Below are positions 15,752-29,000 of a stretch of DNA of 64,000 nucleotides, in pieces. The DNA is from Actinoallomurus sp963799975. GTDB taxonomy: Bacteria; Actinomycetota; Actinomycetes; Streptosporangiales; Streptosporangiaceae. A program made the position numbers and the translations under genes. The notes beneath the pieces were generated by a model, which was not told the DNA's origin, did no database searches, and worked only from the letters and a program-made list of their open reading frames with translations. The stretch lies in the NCBI GenBank assembly GCA_963799975.1, contig CAWCZF010000002.1, positions 558,001-622,000 of the forward strand. The letters run 5' to 3'. Each line of letters starts with the position of its first letter. Within the stretch, counting starts at the first letter, position 1.

Positions 15752-15780
15752 TTGACGCATAGATTTTCCACAGGTTAAAT
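15752..15780 (+). promoter_or_regulatory. promoter of the secreted beta-helix gene
   Basis: TTGACG (15752-15757) and TTAAAT (15775-15780) are separated by exactly 17 bases, a good housekeeping sigma-factor promoter about 85 bases before the start codon at 15865. The candidate operator lies about 40 bases upstream of the -35 box. The rest of the 323-base gap holds no gene. Confidence 0.55.
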
Positions 15781-15864
15781 CACGCCATGAAATAAGCCCC
15801 CGACCCAACCGGGGACCACCGGCCCCGCCAGGCCGCGGTCGCCACTCCCCTCAGGAGACGAAAC

Positions 15865-18024
<2,160 letters not shown>

Positions 18025-18175
18025 TCGGACGCGCCGGCCGGGCGATCGAGCCCGGCCGGCGCGGTCCGCCGTACGTGCGGCACGGCCGGCGACCGGCGAC
18101 CAGAGGAGGTGCACCATCGAGCGCGTCCTCGGTGAGCCGGTCGCCGCCCCCGTCACGGACCCTTGCGTGAGGGGG

Positions 18176-19444
18176 TCAGCGGACCATCGCCTCGGACTCG
18201 CGGCCGCGGCCTCCGCGGCTCAGAAAGTCGGCCAGCGGGAGCGTCGCGGCACCCACCGTCACGGCGTCCGGGCCAAGACGTCCCAGCTCAATGGTGGTAC
18301 GTTCGGCCGGATGGCGCAGCGCGTAGTCGGCGGCCGACCGGCGTACGGCCGGGAGGAAGTGCCGCCCGAGCAGCAGCCCCGCCCACCCGCTGAGGATGAT
18401 GCGCTCAGGGTTGAACAGGTTCACGAGGTCGGCGATGCCGGCGCCGAGATACTCGGCGGTCTCATCCAGCAGGGCCACCGCCTTCTCGTCGGCGTCGCCC
18501 TCCGGGCCGGGCGCCGCGCGGGCGAGCAGAGCCGCGAGCGCGGTCTCCTCATCGGCCGTACCGGCGTCGCCGCCGATCTCGGCCCAGCGCTCCAGCACCG
18601 CCTCGGCGCTGACGTAGGCCTCCAGACAGCCCATGGCCCCGCAGCGGCACCGGCGGCCCCCGACCTGAAGCACGGTGTGCCCCCACTCGCCCGCGCTGCT
18701 GTGCGCGCCGCCGTAGAGCCGACCGTCCGTGATGATGCACGCGCCGACGCCGGAGCCGATCAGGGCGATGACGGCGTGCCGCGCGCCGCGGCCCGCGCCG
18801 AACCACATCTCCGCCTGCCCGAGCGTCTTCGCGCCGTTGTCGATGAACAGCGGCACGTCGGCGGGCAGCCCCGGCACCTGATGTGCCGCGTCGCGCAGGA
18901 GCGACTCGAGCGGCACGGCGTCCCAGCCGACGGTCTGGCCGTGCACGACGGCCCCGCCGGGCGAGCTGCGGTCGACCACGCCGGGCACGCCGACCCCGAC
19001 GCCGAGCAGCCGGCGCGGCGAGACGGCCGCGTCGCGGAGCACGTCGGCCAGGCAGTCGCGGATGTGCCCGACCACGCGGTCGACGTCGTACCCGTGCGCG
19101 GCGAGCGGGCGCTCGGCGCGCGCCAGCTCGGTCAGCGCGAGGTCGAACAGCTCGACGCGTACGCGGGTCTCGCCCACGTCCACGCCGATGAGGTACGCGC
19201 TGTCGCTGCCGACGCGCAGCAGGGTGCGAGGGCGGCCCCCGTCGGAGTCGACGGAACCGGCCTCCTCGATCAACCCGTCCGCGGTCAGCTCGGCCACCAC
19301 GTTGCTGATCGATCCGGAACTCAGCCCGGTGGCCGGGGCGAGTTCCTGCCGGCTGAGGGGGCCATCGAAGTAGAGCTTGCGCAGTACAGCCGAGCGATTG
19401 GTGCGCCGAAGATCACGCACCGTCCGCTTCTCTCGATCAGTCAT
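18176..19444 (-). CDS. ROK-family transcriptional regulator
   Basis: A 422-residue repressor from ATG 19444, with GGGAGGA upstream. The N-terminal winged helix (about 5-65; RKLYFDGPLSRQELAPATGL then SSGSISNVV) reads DNA, and the sugar-kinase-like domain begins at YLIGVDVGETRVRVEL. The zinc motif CRCGAMGCLEAY is complete, and the sugar loop GAHSSAGEWGHT and the ExGH site are present, so it can bind a sugar inducer. It is divergent from the ABC importer, with a candidate operator between them and a second copy before the beta-helix gene downstream; it most likely represses both in the absence of glucan oligosaccharides. Confidence 0.88.
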   Translation of the reverse strand: MTDREKRTVRDLRRTNRSAVLRKLYFDGPLSRQELAPATGLSSGSISNVVAELTADGLIEEAGSVDSDGGRPRTLLRVGSDSAYLIGVDVGETRVRVELFDLALTELARAERPLAAHGYDVDRVVGHIRDCLADVLRDAAVSPRRLLGVGVGVPGVVDRSSPGGAVVHGQTVGWDAVPLESLLRDAAHQVPGLPADVPLFIDNGAKTLGQAEMWFGAGRGARHAVIALIGSGVGACIITDGRLYGGAHSSAGEWGHTVLQVGGRRCRCGAMGCLEAYVSAEAVLERWAEIGGDAGTADEETALAALLARAAPGPEGDADEKAVALLDETAEYLGAGIADLVNLFNPERIILSGWAGLLLGRHFLPAVRRSAADYALRHPAERTTIELGRLGPDAVTVGAATLPLADFLSRGGRGRESEAMVR

Positions 19445-19489
19445 CGCGGACCATCCTCCCCGATCAAGCAACCTACCTGCCTCAAGCCC

Positions 19490-19519
19490 TTGACGCGGAT
19501 CTTCTGTCACGTCTTAACT
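19490..19519 (+). promoter_or_regulatory. promoter of the sugar ABC-importer operon
   Basis: TTGACG (19490-19495) and TTAACT (19514-19519), spaced by 18 bases, lie about 50 bases before the start of the solute-binding protein. The -10 box is inside the operator at 19513-19535, so a bound repressor would exclude RNA polymerase. Confidence 0.5.
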
Positions 19520-19535
19520 CATAACCTAAATTAAG
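19513..19535. promoter_or_regulatory. candidate ROK operator, copy 2
   Basis: CTTAA and TTAAG arms enclose CTCATAACCTAAA. The element parallels copy 1 at 15692-15715, with the common pattern CTTRA-CT(T)CATAAC-YTWWA-TYAAG. It overlaps the importer -10 region and faces the ROK gene. Confidence 0.7.
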
Positions 19536-19570
19536 CTTCCTGGCCTAAGCGCCCCGGAGGGCCACAGATC

Positions 19571-20884
19571 ATGCGCAAATCCTCGATCACCGCTGCGATC
19601 GCAGCCGTCGCCACCGCCGCCGCCGCGTTGTCCGGCTGCGGCGGAGGTAACGCCACCGGCAGTGGTGGCAACAAGAGTCCCAAAACACTCACCTACTGGG
19701 CCAGCAACCAGGGCAAGAGCCTGGACGACGACAAGCAGAAGCTCACGCCGGAGCTGAACAAGTTCGAGAAGCAGACCGGCATCCACGTCAAGCTCGAGGT
19801 CGTCCCGTGGGCCGACCTGCTGAACCGCATCCTGGCCGCCACCTCCTCAGGCCAGGGCCCCGACGTCGTCAACATCGGCAACACGTGGTCGGCTTCCTTG
19901 CAGGCCACGGGCGGGTTGCTGCCCTTCGACGACAAGACGTTCGCCGCGATCGGCGGCAAGAACCGCTTCGTCGCCTCCGCGCTCGCCTCCACCGGCGCCG
20001 CGGGCAAGGTCCCGACCGCGGTGCCGATCTACTCGCTCGCGTACGGCCTCTATTACAACAAGAAGCTCTTCAAGGCGGCCGGCATCGCGAACCCGCCGGT
20101 CACCTGGGACGAACTCGTCGCCGACGGCAAGAAGCTCACCACCGGCGGCAAGTTCGGCCTGGCGATCGAGGGCGCGAACAACGCCGAGAACACCCACCAC
20201 GCCTTCGTCCTGGCCAAGCAGCACAACGCCGACTTCTTCGACGCCGCCGGCAACCCGACCTTCACGTCGCCGGGCGCGGTCGAGGCGGTCAGGCAGTTCG
20301 TCGGCTTCATGGGCAACGACAAGATCACCGCACCGGGTGACGCGGAGTACGCGCAGAACCAGTCGGTACAGGACTTCGCCAAGGGCAAGGCCGCCATGCT
20401 GCTCTGGCAGGCGGCCGGCGTGCAGCTCAAGGAGCGCGGCATGAGCCCGGACGACTGGGGCGTCGCCCCGGTGCCGGTGCAGTCGGGCGCGCCCGGCGCG
20501 GGCGCCAACATCGACACGATGGTGGCCGGCATCAACATGGCGGTCTTCAAGAACTCCCAGAACCGTGACGGCGCGCTCAAGTTCGTCAAGTTCATGACGA
20601 GCGACGACGAGCAGAAGATCCTCAACGGCAAGTACGGCTCGATCCCGTCGGTCGCCGCCGCACAGCAGGACCCGCAGTTCTCCAGCCCCGAGCTGACCGT
20701 CCTGCGCCAGGGTCTGGCCAAGAGCGCCGCGGCGCTGCCCCAGGTCGCCAAGGAGTCCCAGTTCGAGGAGCTGGTCGGCACCGCGATGAAGGACCTGTTC
20801 GCCGATGCGGCGGCCGGCAAGCCGATCACCACGGAGACCGTCCAGAAGCGCCTCCAGAAGGCCCAGCAGCAGATGTCGAACTGA
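19571..20884 (+). CDS. ABC sugar importer, extracellular solute-binding lipoprotein
   Basis: A 437-residue family 1 binding protein. The signal peptide ends in lipobox LSGC (cysteine about residue 23), so it is lipid-anchored outside the membrane. The mature protein shows the bilobed pattern: LTYWASNQGK, then QGPDVVNIGNTWSASL, then IYSLAYGLYYNKKLFKAAGI with the hinge, and aromatic residues for stacking sugars. It is the first gene of a four-gene operon with two permeases and a GH1 beta-glucosidase, so beta-linked glucan oligosaccharides are the likely cargo. No ATPase gene is included; a shared MsiK-type ATPase elsewhere would be needed. Confidence 0.9.
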   Translation: MRKSSITAAIAAVATAAAALSGCGGGNATGSGGNKSPKTLTYWASNQGKSLDDDKQKLTPELNKFEKQTGIHVKLEVVPWADLLNRILAATSSGQGPDVVNIGNTWSASLQATGGLLPFDDKTFAAIGGKNRFVASALASTGAAGKVPTAVPIYSLAYGLYYNKKLFKAAGIANPPVTWDELVADGKKLTTGGKFGLAIEGANNAENTHHAFVLAKQHNADFFDAAGNPTFTSPGAVEAVRQFVGFMGNDKITAPGDAEYAQNQSVQDFAKGKAAMLLWQAAGVQLKERGMSPDDWGVAPVPVQSGAPGAGANIDTMVAGINMAVFKNSQNRDGALKFVKFMTSDDEQKILNGKYGSIPSVAAAQQDPQFSSPELTVLRQGLAKSAAALPQVAKESQFEELVGTAMKDLFADAAAGKPITTETVQKRLQKAQQQMSN

Positions 20885-20894
20885 GGCCCGCGGA

Positions 20895-21902
20895 ATGTCC
20901 GCACCGACCAGCACGACCGTCCCGAGCCGGGACGGGGACTCCGGTCCTCGTCCCGGCCCGGGCCGGGCCCACGGCAAGCCGCGGCGATCTTACAAAGTCG
21001 GCCGCGGCATGGTGCCGTACCTCCTCGTCCTGCCCGCCCTGCTCCTCGAACTGCTGATCCACCTCGTGCCGATGGTCGTCGGCATCGTGATGAGCTTCAA
21101 GGAGCTCACGCAGTTCTACATCCGCAACTGGGGCAGCGCGCCCTGGCGCGGACTGGACAACTACCGCGTCGCCGTGGACTACCACGCGCCGATCGGCGAG
21201 GCGCTGCTGCGCTCGTTCGGCATCACGTGCGCCTTCACCGTGCTCGCCGTCGGCTTCTCGTGGCTGCTCGGCACGACCGGCGCCATCCTGCTCCAGGACT
21301 CCTTCCGCGGCCGCGGCCTGCTGCGCGCGCTGTTCATGACCCCGTACGCGCTGCCGGTCTACGCGTCGGTGATCATCTGGGCGTTCATGCTCCAGCACGA
21401 CAACGGCCTGGTGAACCACGTGGTGCACGACCAGATGCACCTGACCTCCAAGCCGATGTTCTGGCTGATCGGCCACAACAGCTTCGCCTCGCTGGTCATG
21501 GTGTCGGTCTGGCGCAACTGGCCGTTCGCGCTGCTCGTGCTGATGGCCGGGATGCAGAACATCCCCGACGAACTGTACGAGGCGTCGGCCATCGACGGCG
21601 CGGGGGTGTGGAAGCAGATCCGTCACATCACGATGCCGTCGCTGCGCCCGATCAACCAGGTGCTGGTCCTCGTGCTGTTCCTGTGGACGTTCAACGACTT
21701 CAACGTCCCGTACGTCCTGTTCGGGCAGTCGCCGCCGCCCGCGGGCGACCTGATCTCCATCCACATCTACCAGGCGTCGTTCCTCACCTGGAACTTCGGC
21801 TCCGGCTCGGCCATGTCCGTGCTGCTGCTGCTCTTCCTGCTCGTGGTGACTACGACGTATCTGGCCCTCACCTCCAGGACGAGGAGGAGCGCCAATGCCT
21901 GA
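20895..21902 (+). CDS. ABC sugar importer permease 1
   Basis: A 335-residue MalF-type permease from ATG 20895, ten bases after the binding-protein stop. About six transmembrane helices follow a 35-residue cytosolic arm rich in basic residues. The EAA loop that docks the ATPase is EASAIDGAGVWKQIRHITMP. It overlaps the next permease by eight bases. Forms the channel with the second permease for the oligosaccharide delivered by the lipoprotein. Confidence 0.9.
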   Translation: MSAPTSTTVPSRDGDSGPRPGPGRAHGKPRRSYKVGRGMVPYLLVLPALLLELLIHLVPMVVGIVMSFKELTQFYIRNWGSAPWRGLDNYRVAVDYHAPIGEALLRSFGITCAFTVLAVGFSWLLGTTGAILLQDSFRGRGLLRALFMTPYALPVYASVIIWAFMLQHDNGLVNHVVHDQMHLTSKPMFWLIGHNSFASLVMVSVWRNWPFALLVLMAGMQNIPDELYEASAIDGAGVWKQIRHITMPSLRPINQVLVLVLFLWTFNDFNVPYVLFGQSPPPAGDLISIHIYQASFLTWNFGSGSAMSVLLLLFLLVVTTTYLALTSRTRRSANA

Positions 21903-22760
21903 GGCACAGCGGCACCGGTCGCCGAGCGCCCGGCCGATGTCGTTCATCTGGACCCGGCGGATCGTGCTCACGCTGATGGCGATCTTCGCCGCGCTGCCCG
22001 TGTACGTCATGATCAGCACGTCGCTGAAGCCGTTGCAGGACGTCACGGACAAGTTCGAGTGGATACCGCACTCGCTCACGCTCCGCCCGTACATCGACAT
22101 CTGGCACACGGTGCCGCTCGCGCACTACTTCCTGAACTCCATCATCGTCTCGTTCGCGGCGACGGCCCTGTCGGTCCTGGTCGCGGTCTTCGCGGCGTAC
22201 GCCGTGAGCCGGTTCCAGTTCAAGGGCCGCCGGGTGTTCACGATCACCGTGCTGTCCACCCAGATGTTCCCGGGGATCTTGTTCCTGCTCCCGTTGTTCC
22301 TGCTCTTCGTCAACATCGGCGATGTCACCGGGATCGCCCTGTACGGCTCGCGGGCCGGGCTGATCATCACCTATCTCACCTTCTCCCTGCCGTTCTCGAT
22401 CTGGATGCTGGCCGGCTACATGGAGTCGATCCCGCGCGGCCTGGACGAGGCCGCGATGGTGGACGGGTGCGGTCCGCTCGGCGCGCTGTTCCGCGTCGTG
22501 ATCCCGGCCGCGGTCCCCGGCATCGTCGCCGTCGGCGTCTACGCCTTCATGACCGCGTGGGGCGAGGTCCTGTTCGCCTCGGTCATGACGAACAACACGA
22601 CACGTACCCTCGCCGTCGGCCTGCGCGGCTACTCGACCGAATACGACGTCTACTGGAACCAGGTGATGGCGGCCTCGCTGGTCGTCAGCGTGCCGGTCGT
22701 GGCCGGTTTCCTGCTCCTGCAGCGCTATCTCGTCACCGGCCTCACCGCCGGGGCCGTCAA

Positions 22761-22764
<4 letters not shown>
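21895..22764 (+). CDS. ABC sugar importer permease 2
   Basis: A 289-residue MalG-type permease with six predicted helices. Its EAA loop is EAAMVDGCGPLGALFRVVIP, and the LPLFLLFVNIG and YLTFSLPFSIWML helices are typical of CUT1 systems. The start overlaps the first permease and its stop overlaps the beta-glucosidase start (GTGA), which indicates translational coupling of the whole operon. Confidence 0.9.
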
Positions 22765-24212
<1,448 letters not shown>

Positions 24213-24279
24213 GGTTCGCGTACGGTACCGCCGCGCGTGGCGGTACCGTACGTCCCGCCCGGCGGCTAACTTTGCGTGA

Positions 24280-24654
24280 ATGGATGAGAACCGAGCACGA
24301 CGGGTCGTGGACGCGCTGCGTGATCGGGGCGTCAACGCCCACCTCCTGCGGGCCGGCGTCGGCCAGTTCGGCGTACGCGTGTCGCTGCCGGGCGGCCGCG
24401 AGGCCGAGTGGGACACCGACGGCACGGCCGGGCTCGAGGCCCAGGTGATGCGCGACGGGATGCTCGTCGGCTTCGTGCCCCGAATCGACGGGTCCGCCGA
24501 CTTCGACGAGGGCCAGGTCGTGGACGCGATCGCGCGCACCGACTACGACCAGCCGGTGGCTCGCCAGCGTGACACCGCGCCGCCGCCGGCCGAGCCGCTG
24601 CCGCGCGAGGGCGGCCTGTTCCGACGCTTCCTCGACGGCTTCCGCTACCGGTGA
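24280..24654 (+). CDS. hypothetical small soluble protein
   Basis: A 124-residue protein, not recognised. The first 80 residues look like a mixed alpha/beta domain (RVVDALRDRGVNAHLLRAGV, then VRVSLPGGREAEWDTDG), followed by a proline-rich linker and a basic FRRFLDGFRYR tail. No ribosome site is present; TAACTT, a -10-type box, lies seven bases before the ATG, so the transcript is probably leaderless. It stands alone between the GH1 operon and the RDD gene. Confidence 0.6.
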   Translation: MDENRARRVVDALRDRGVNAHLLRAGVGQFGVRVSLPGGREAEWDTDGTAGLEAQVMRDGMLVGFVPRIDGSADFDEGQVVDAIARTDYDQPVARQRDTAPPPAEPLPREGGLFRRFLDGFRYR

Positions 24655-24688
24655 CCGGCGGGGCCCCTGCCGGTCACCGGGCTCGCGG

Positions 24689-25282
24689 TCAGCGGCCGGC
24701 GTACGGGTCCGTGCCGGTGGCGTTCACGACGTAGGTCTTGGCGACCTTGTCGTGCAGGGTCTGCTTGCGCCCGTCCCACAGGATCCAGATCCCGTCGATC
24801 AGCGCGCCGATGCCGAAGGTGATGAGGCTGAGCACGTAGGTGAACGCGACGCGCACGAAGGCGGCGCCGTACGTGATCGGGCCGCCGTCCGGCGCGCTCA
24901 CCACCCGGATGCCCAGCGCGCGCTTACCGATCGACTGCCCCCACTTTCCGTGCTGGAGGCCGAAGTAGAGGATGGCGATCACGGCGCCGATCCCGCTGGC
25001 GACGAACCGGTCGCCGAGGTGCTTGGTGCTGAACATCACGTTGCCGACGAGCGGCGCGGAGATCGCCCAGGCGACGACGTTGATGATGACACCGTCGATG
25101 ATCGCGGCGAAGAGGCGCTGCCAGCGGCCGGCGAGTTCGCCCGGCACGTCGGACGGGCCGCTGCTGCCGTACGGCTCGGAGATCGGCGGGGCGGAGGGGT
25201 AGGGCTGCTGCGCGCCCTGCGGAGGCGGGGTGGCACCTGGGGAGGTTTCTTGCTCCCCGGGGTGATCAGGCGATTGCGTCAT
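24689..25282 (-). CDS. RDD-family membrane protein
   Basis: A 197-residue protein with a proline/glutamine-rich cytosolic N-terminus (about 1-45) and a C-terminal RDD domain with hydrophobic segments: LAGRWQRLFAAIIDGVIINV holds the first arginine and aspartate, and WGQSIGKRALGIRVV the second conserved region. The family is found in the membrane and is sometimes implicated in ion or Na+/H+ transport; no function can be assigned here. Its promoter stretch contains the palindrome CCTGATCAGG at 25299-25308. Confidence 0.82.
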   Translation of the reverse strand: MTQSPDHPGEQETSPGATPPPQGAQQPYPSAPPISEPYGSSGPSDVPGELAGRWQRLFAAIIDGVIINVVAWAISAPLVGNVMFSTKHLGDRFVASGIGAVIAILYFGLQHGKWGQSIGKRALGIRVVSAPDGGPITYGAAFVRVAFTYVLSLITFGIGALIDGIWILWDGRKQTLHDKVAKTYVVNATGTDPYAGR

Positions 25283-25437
25283 GTGAGAACACTAATGGCC
25301 TGATCAGGGTAATAATCAGAATTGTTGCCGAACCGTTTCTTTTCTTCGGCCCTCGCGTCCCACGCGCACGCGAATCACCACGACGCGTATGTGGTGCGAT
25401 ATCCGCAGTCGTTACCGTGTGTACGGGGGTGTTACGC

Positions 25438-25738
25438 GTGGGGCTCTTACTCGACATGGTGGAGGTCGACGGCGACCTGGGCTGGCGGTGGCTGCTCACC
25501 GACGAGCAGACCGGCGCGGCGCTCGCCGACCACACCGCAGCCCTCGACCCGGACGCCGCCGAGACCGAGGCGTTCGCCGACCTCTACCGCCACGGTCGCC
25601 GACCGGCTGCGGATGCTGGCGGTCTTCAGCCTGCCGACGAGCCTGAGCGCGCTCGCGCTGCGACGCGAGCGGTACGAGCTGACCCGGCTGATCCGGCGGC
25701 TCGGCATTATCGCCGCGGTACGCGACCGGCTCGCCTAG
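25438..25738 (+). pseudogene. remnant of a CHAT-domain protein
   Basis: From GTG 25438 the first frame encodes MVEVDGDLGWRWLLTDEQTG and EAFADLYR, which look like the N-terminus of actinobacterial CHAT (caspase-like peptidase) proteins. Near 25590 the homology jumps to the +1 frame, where DRLRMLAVFSLPTSLSAL and RRERYELTRLIRRLG resemble the region just before the CHAT domain. The central part and the peptidase domain with its His-Cys pair are missing. It is therefore an internally deleted, frameshifted and truncated relic. It converges with the ACP gene, overlapping it by four bases. Confidence 0.6.
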
Positions 25739-26052
25739 CCGGCCGTGGGGTTCGGGGCGGAGTTCTTCGCGCCCGCGTACTCCCCGGCGACGTGTGCGGC
25801 CAGTTCGGCGGGGGTCGGGTGGTCGACGATGGCGATCAGCGGGATCTCCATGCCCGTGAGTTCCATCAGGTTCTTCGTGAGTTCCAGGGCCGACATCGAG
25901 TTCAGGCCGTTCTCGAGGAAGTTGGCGTCGTCGTCGATCGAGCCCAGCGACAGCAACGCCGCCACCTGCGTACGTATGAAGTCGCGCAGGATGGTCTCGC
26001 GGCTCTCCTGGTCAGCCGTCTTCAGGGTTTCGCGCAGGTCGGCGTCGCTCAT
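25735..26052 (-). CDS. discrete acyl carrier protein
   Basis: A 105-residue carrier protein behind TAAGGAG. The phosphopantetheine serine is S52 in ENGLNSMSALELTKNL; the usual Asp of the DSL motif is Asn, an uncommon variant that still permits attachment in some PKS carriers. Helix three (PLIAIVDHPTPAELAAHV) is normal. It starts ten bases after the PKS stop and supplies the carrier that the PKS protein lacks. Confidence 0.88.
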   Translation of the reverse strand: MSDADLRETLKTADQESRETILRDFIRTQVAALLSLGSIDDDANFLENGLNSMSALELTKNLMELTGMEIPLIAIVDHPTPAELAAHVAGEYAGAKNSAPNPTAG

Positions 26053-26062
26053 CGCACACTCC

Positions 26063-29000
26063 TTATTTCGTGAATTCGGGGATGTCGTCGAAAAGCCGGC
26101 CCGCGCTCAGCTCGGAACCGGCCCATTTCCAGTCGATGTCGGCGACCACGACGGACGCCGTACCGGTCTCGACGGCCTGCCGGATCGCGGCGGCCGCGGA
26201 GGCGGGGGGAATGGCGGACATTCCGTTGCTCAGGAGCTGTTTCGCCGCTCCGGAGTCCGCGCCCGCGTCCTCGTACGGGCCCAGGCACACCGACGTCGCC
26301 GGTACGCCGCGCGCCCGGCGGCTCCGTGCCAGGGCGTCGAGGTACGCGTGGCCAGTGGCCTGGTTGCCCAGACCCGGGGTCGCGAAGACGCCCGCGACCG
26401 AGGAGCACAGCACCAGGGCGGACAGGTCGTGGTCCTCGCTCAGCGCGCAGAGGTTCTCCGCGGCGGCCGCGAGCGGGTCGCGGCCGACGCGCGCCGCGTC
26501 CAGGCGGCCCGCCTCGCCGTCGACGGTGGCGGCCAGGTGGATCACGGCGGTCAGCGGGACCGGCAGGGCCGCGACGGCGGCGGCCAGTGCGCCCGCGTCG
26601 GCCGTATCGGCGGCGGCGACGGACACCTCCGCGCCGGCGGCGGTCAGCACCGCGACGAGTGAGTCCGGGGGCGCGGTGTCATCGACGAGCAGAAGGTGTT
26701 CCGCGCCCGCCCCGGCCAGCCACCGCGTGACGTGCCCGCCCAGCGCGCCCGCGGCACCGGTGACCAGGGTCGCTCCGCGCGGCGTCCAGCCCTTCCCCGC
26801 CGCCATCCCGCCGCCGCGTACGAGCCGCCGCACCAGGCAGCCGTCCGCGCGCACCGCGACCTGGTCCTCGCCGCCCATGTCGCCGCCCATGAGAACGCCC
26901 GCCAGGCGGCGTGCCGCGCGGCCGTCGAAGTCCTCCGGCAGGTCGACCAGCCCGCCCCAGGCGCGCGGGTGTTCCATGGCGAGCGCGCGGCCGAGCGCCC
27001 ACAGCCGCGCGTGCGAAGGCGACGCGGGCGGATCGCCGCGCCCGGCGCCGACCGCGCCGCAGGTGGCGATCCACACCGGCGCATCCGTGGTCGCGAACAG
27101 CGCCGCCACGGGTGACGCGGCGTCCGGCGCGGCCACCACGAGCACACCGTCGACGTCCGCCGACGGAACGTCGGCCGAGAACGGACGCGCGACGGCCTCC
27201 GCCCCGTACGAGCGCAGTGCCGCCACCATCGGCGACGCGTCGGCGTCATCGGCGGCGACGACCAGCCAGGTGCCGGCCAGACGCGGCGTCACGACGTCGG
27301 CGACCGGCTGCCACGCGATCCGGTACCGCCAGTCGCGCTGCCGCCGCCACTCCGCCAGCGCCGAAAGGTCCTCGCGCTCCACGGCCGCCCAGAACCGCTC
27401 GTCCACGCCGCCGGCGGCCCGCCGCGCCGGCGTCGCGTCGTACAGCCAGTAGCGCTCGCGCTGGAACGCGTACGTCGGCAGCGGTGCCAGCGGACCCGGC
27501 CCGCCGGACAGCGCGGTCCAGTCGACGGTGACGCCCGAGGTGTGCAGCCGTGCCAGCGCGCCGAGCAGCGCTTCGGCCCCGCCGCCGAGCGCGTGGACGT
27601 CGTCTGCGAACGGGCCGCCGATCCCGAGCACCACACCGGCCGCCGAGACGTCGTCGGCGACCAGCACGCTCGGTTCGCGAGCCCCGTCCGGCGACTCACC
27701 CAGCACGATCCGGCAGGCGTCGGGCAGTGGATAGACGCCCGCCACGTACGACGCCGCGAGGTCGCCGCTCACCAGGTCGGGCCGCAGCCCCGCCGCCTCC
27801 AGCAGCCGGGCCAGCCCGACCTGGAGCGCGAACGTCGCGGGACCGCCGCCGCCGAAGAGGTCGTCCTTCAACGGCCGCTCCAGCAGCCCGTCGAACGCGT
27901 CGCACACCTCGTCCACGGCCGAGGCGAACGCGCCGAACCGCGCGTACGGCTCCGGGCCGCCGGCCGCTCCCGCGAAGACCCATGCCTGCTTGCCGGCCGG
28001 GGCCGCCTCACCGGCGAAGACCCCGGCCCGTACGGCACCGGAGGCGAGCGCCCGCAGCCCCGCGAGGAGTTCCGCGTGCGAGGTCCCGACCACGACGGCC
28101 CGATGCTCGAACGCCGAGCGCGCGGCCAGCGACCGTGCCACGTCCGCGACCGTGAGCTCCGGCCGGTCCGCCACGTACGCGGCGAGCGCGGCCGCCTGTG
28201 CCCGCAGGGCCGCCGGGCTACGCGCCGAGACCGCCCACGGCACCGGACCCTCGACCGGTACGCCCTCGGCCGCCGGCTCGTGCCCCTGCTCGATGATCAG
28301 ATGCGCGTTCGTGCCCGAGGTGCCGAACGCCGACACCCCGGCGCGGCGCGGCCGCGGGCCCTCGGGCCAGTCGGCCGCCTCGGTCAGCAGCTCCACCGCG
28401 CCGGAGGACCAGTCGACGTACGGGTTGGGCCGGTCGATGTTCAGGGTCGCGGGCAGCACGCCCGCCCGCATCGCCAGCACCATCTTGATCACGGCGGCGA
28501 CGCCGGCGGCGGCCTGGGTGTGCCCGATGTTGGACTTGACGCAGCCGAGCCGCAGCGGCCGGTCGGCGGGCCGGTCCTGCCCGTACGTCGCGAGCAGCGC
28601 CTGGACCTCGATCAGGTCGCCCATCGCGGTGCCCGTGCCGTGCGCCTCGACCGCGTCCACGTCGGCGGGGGCCAGGCCCGCGCCGTCCAGGGCGGTACGG
28701 ATCAGGCGCTGCTGCGTCGGGCCGTGCGGCGCGGCCAGGCCGCTGCTGCCGCCGTCCTGGTTGACCGCCGAGCCGCGGATCACCGCGAGCACCGGATGGC
28801 CGAGGCGGCGCGCGTCCGAGAGGCGTTCGAGGAGGAGCAGGCCGGCGCCCTCGCCCCAGACCATGCCGTCGGAGCCGGCCGCGAACGGCTTGCACCGGCC
28901 GTCGGGCGCCAGCATGCCCGGCTGGGTGGAGGTGGCCAGGAACAGTCCCGGCGTGGACAGGATCGTCACACCCCCGGCCAGCGCGAGACGGCACTCGCCG

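Noticed and set aside
25290..25320. Palindrome CCTGATCAGG as an attachment or insertion site
   Set aside because: It is short, single and lies in an ordinary promoter region with no mobile element next to it.
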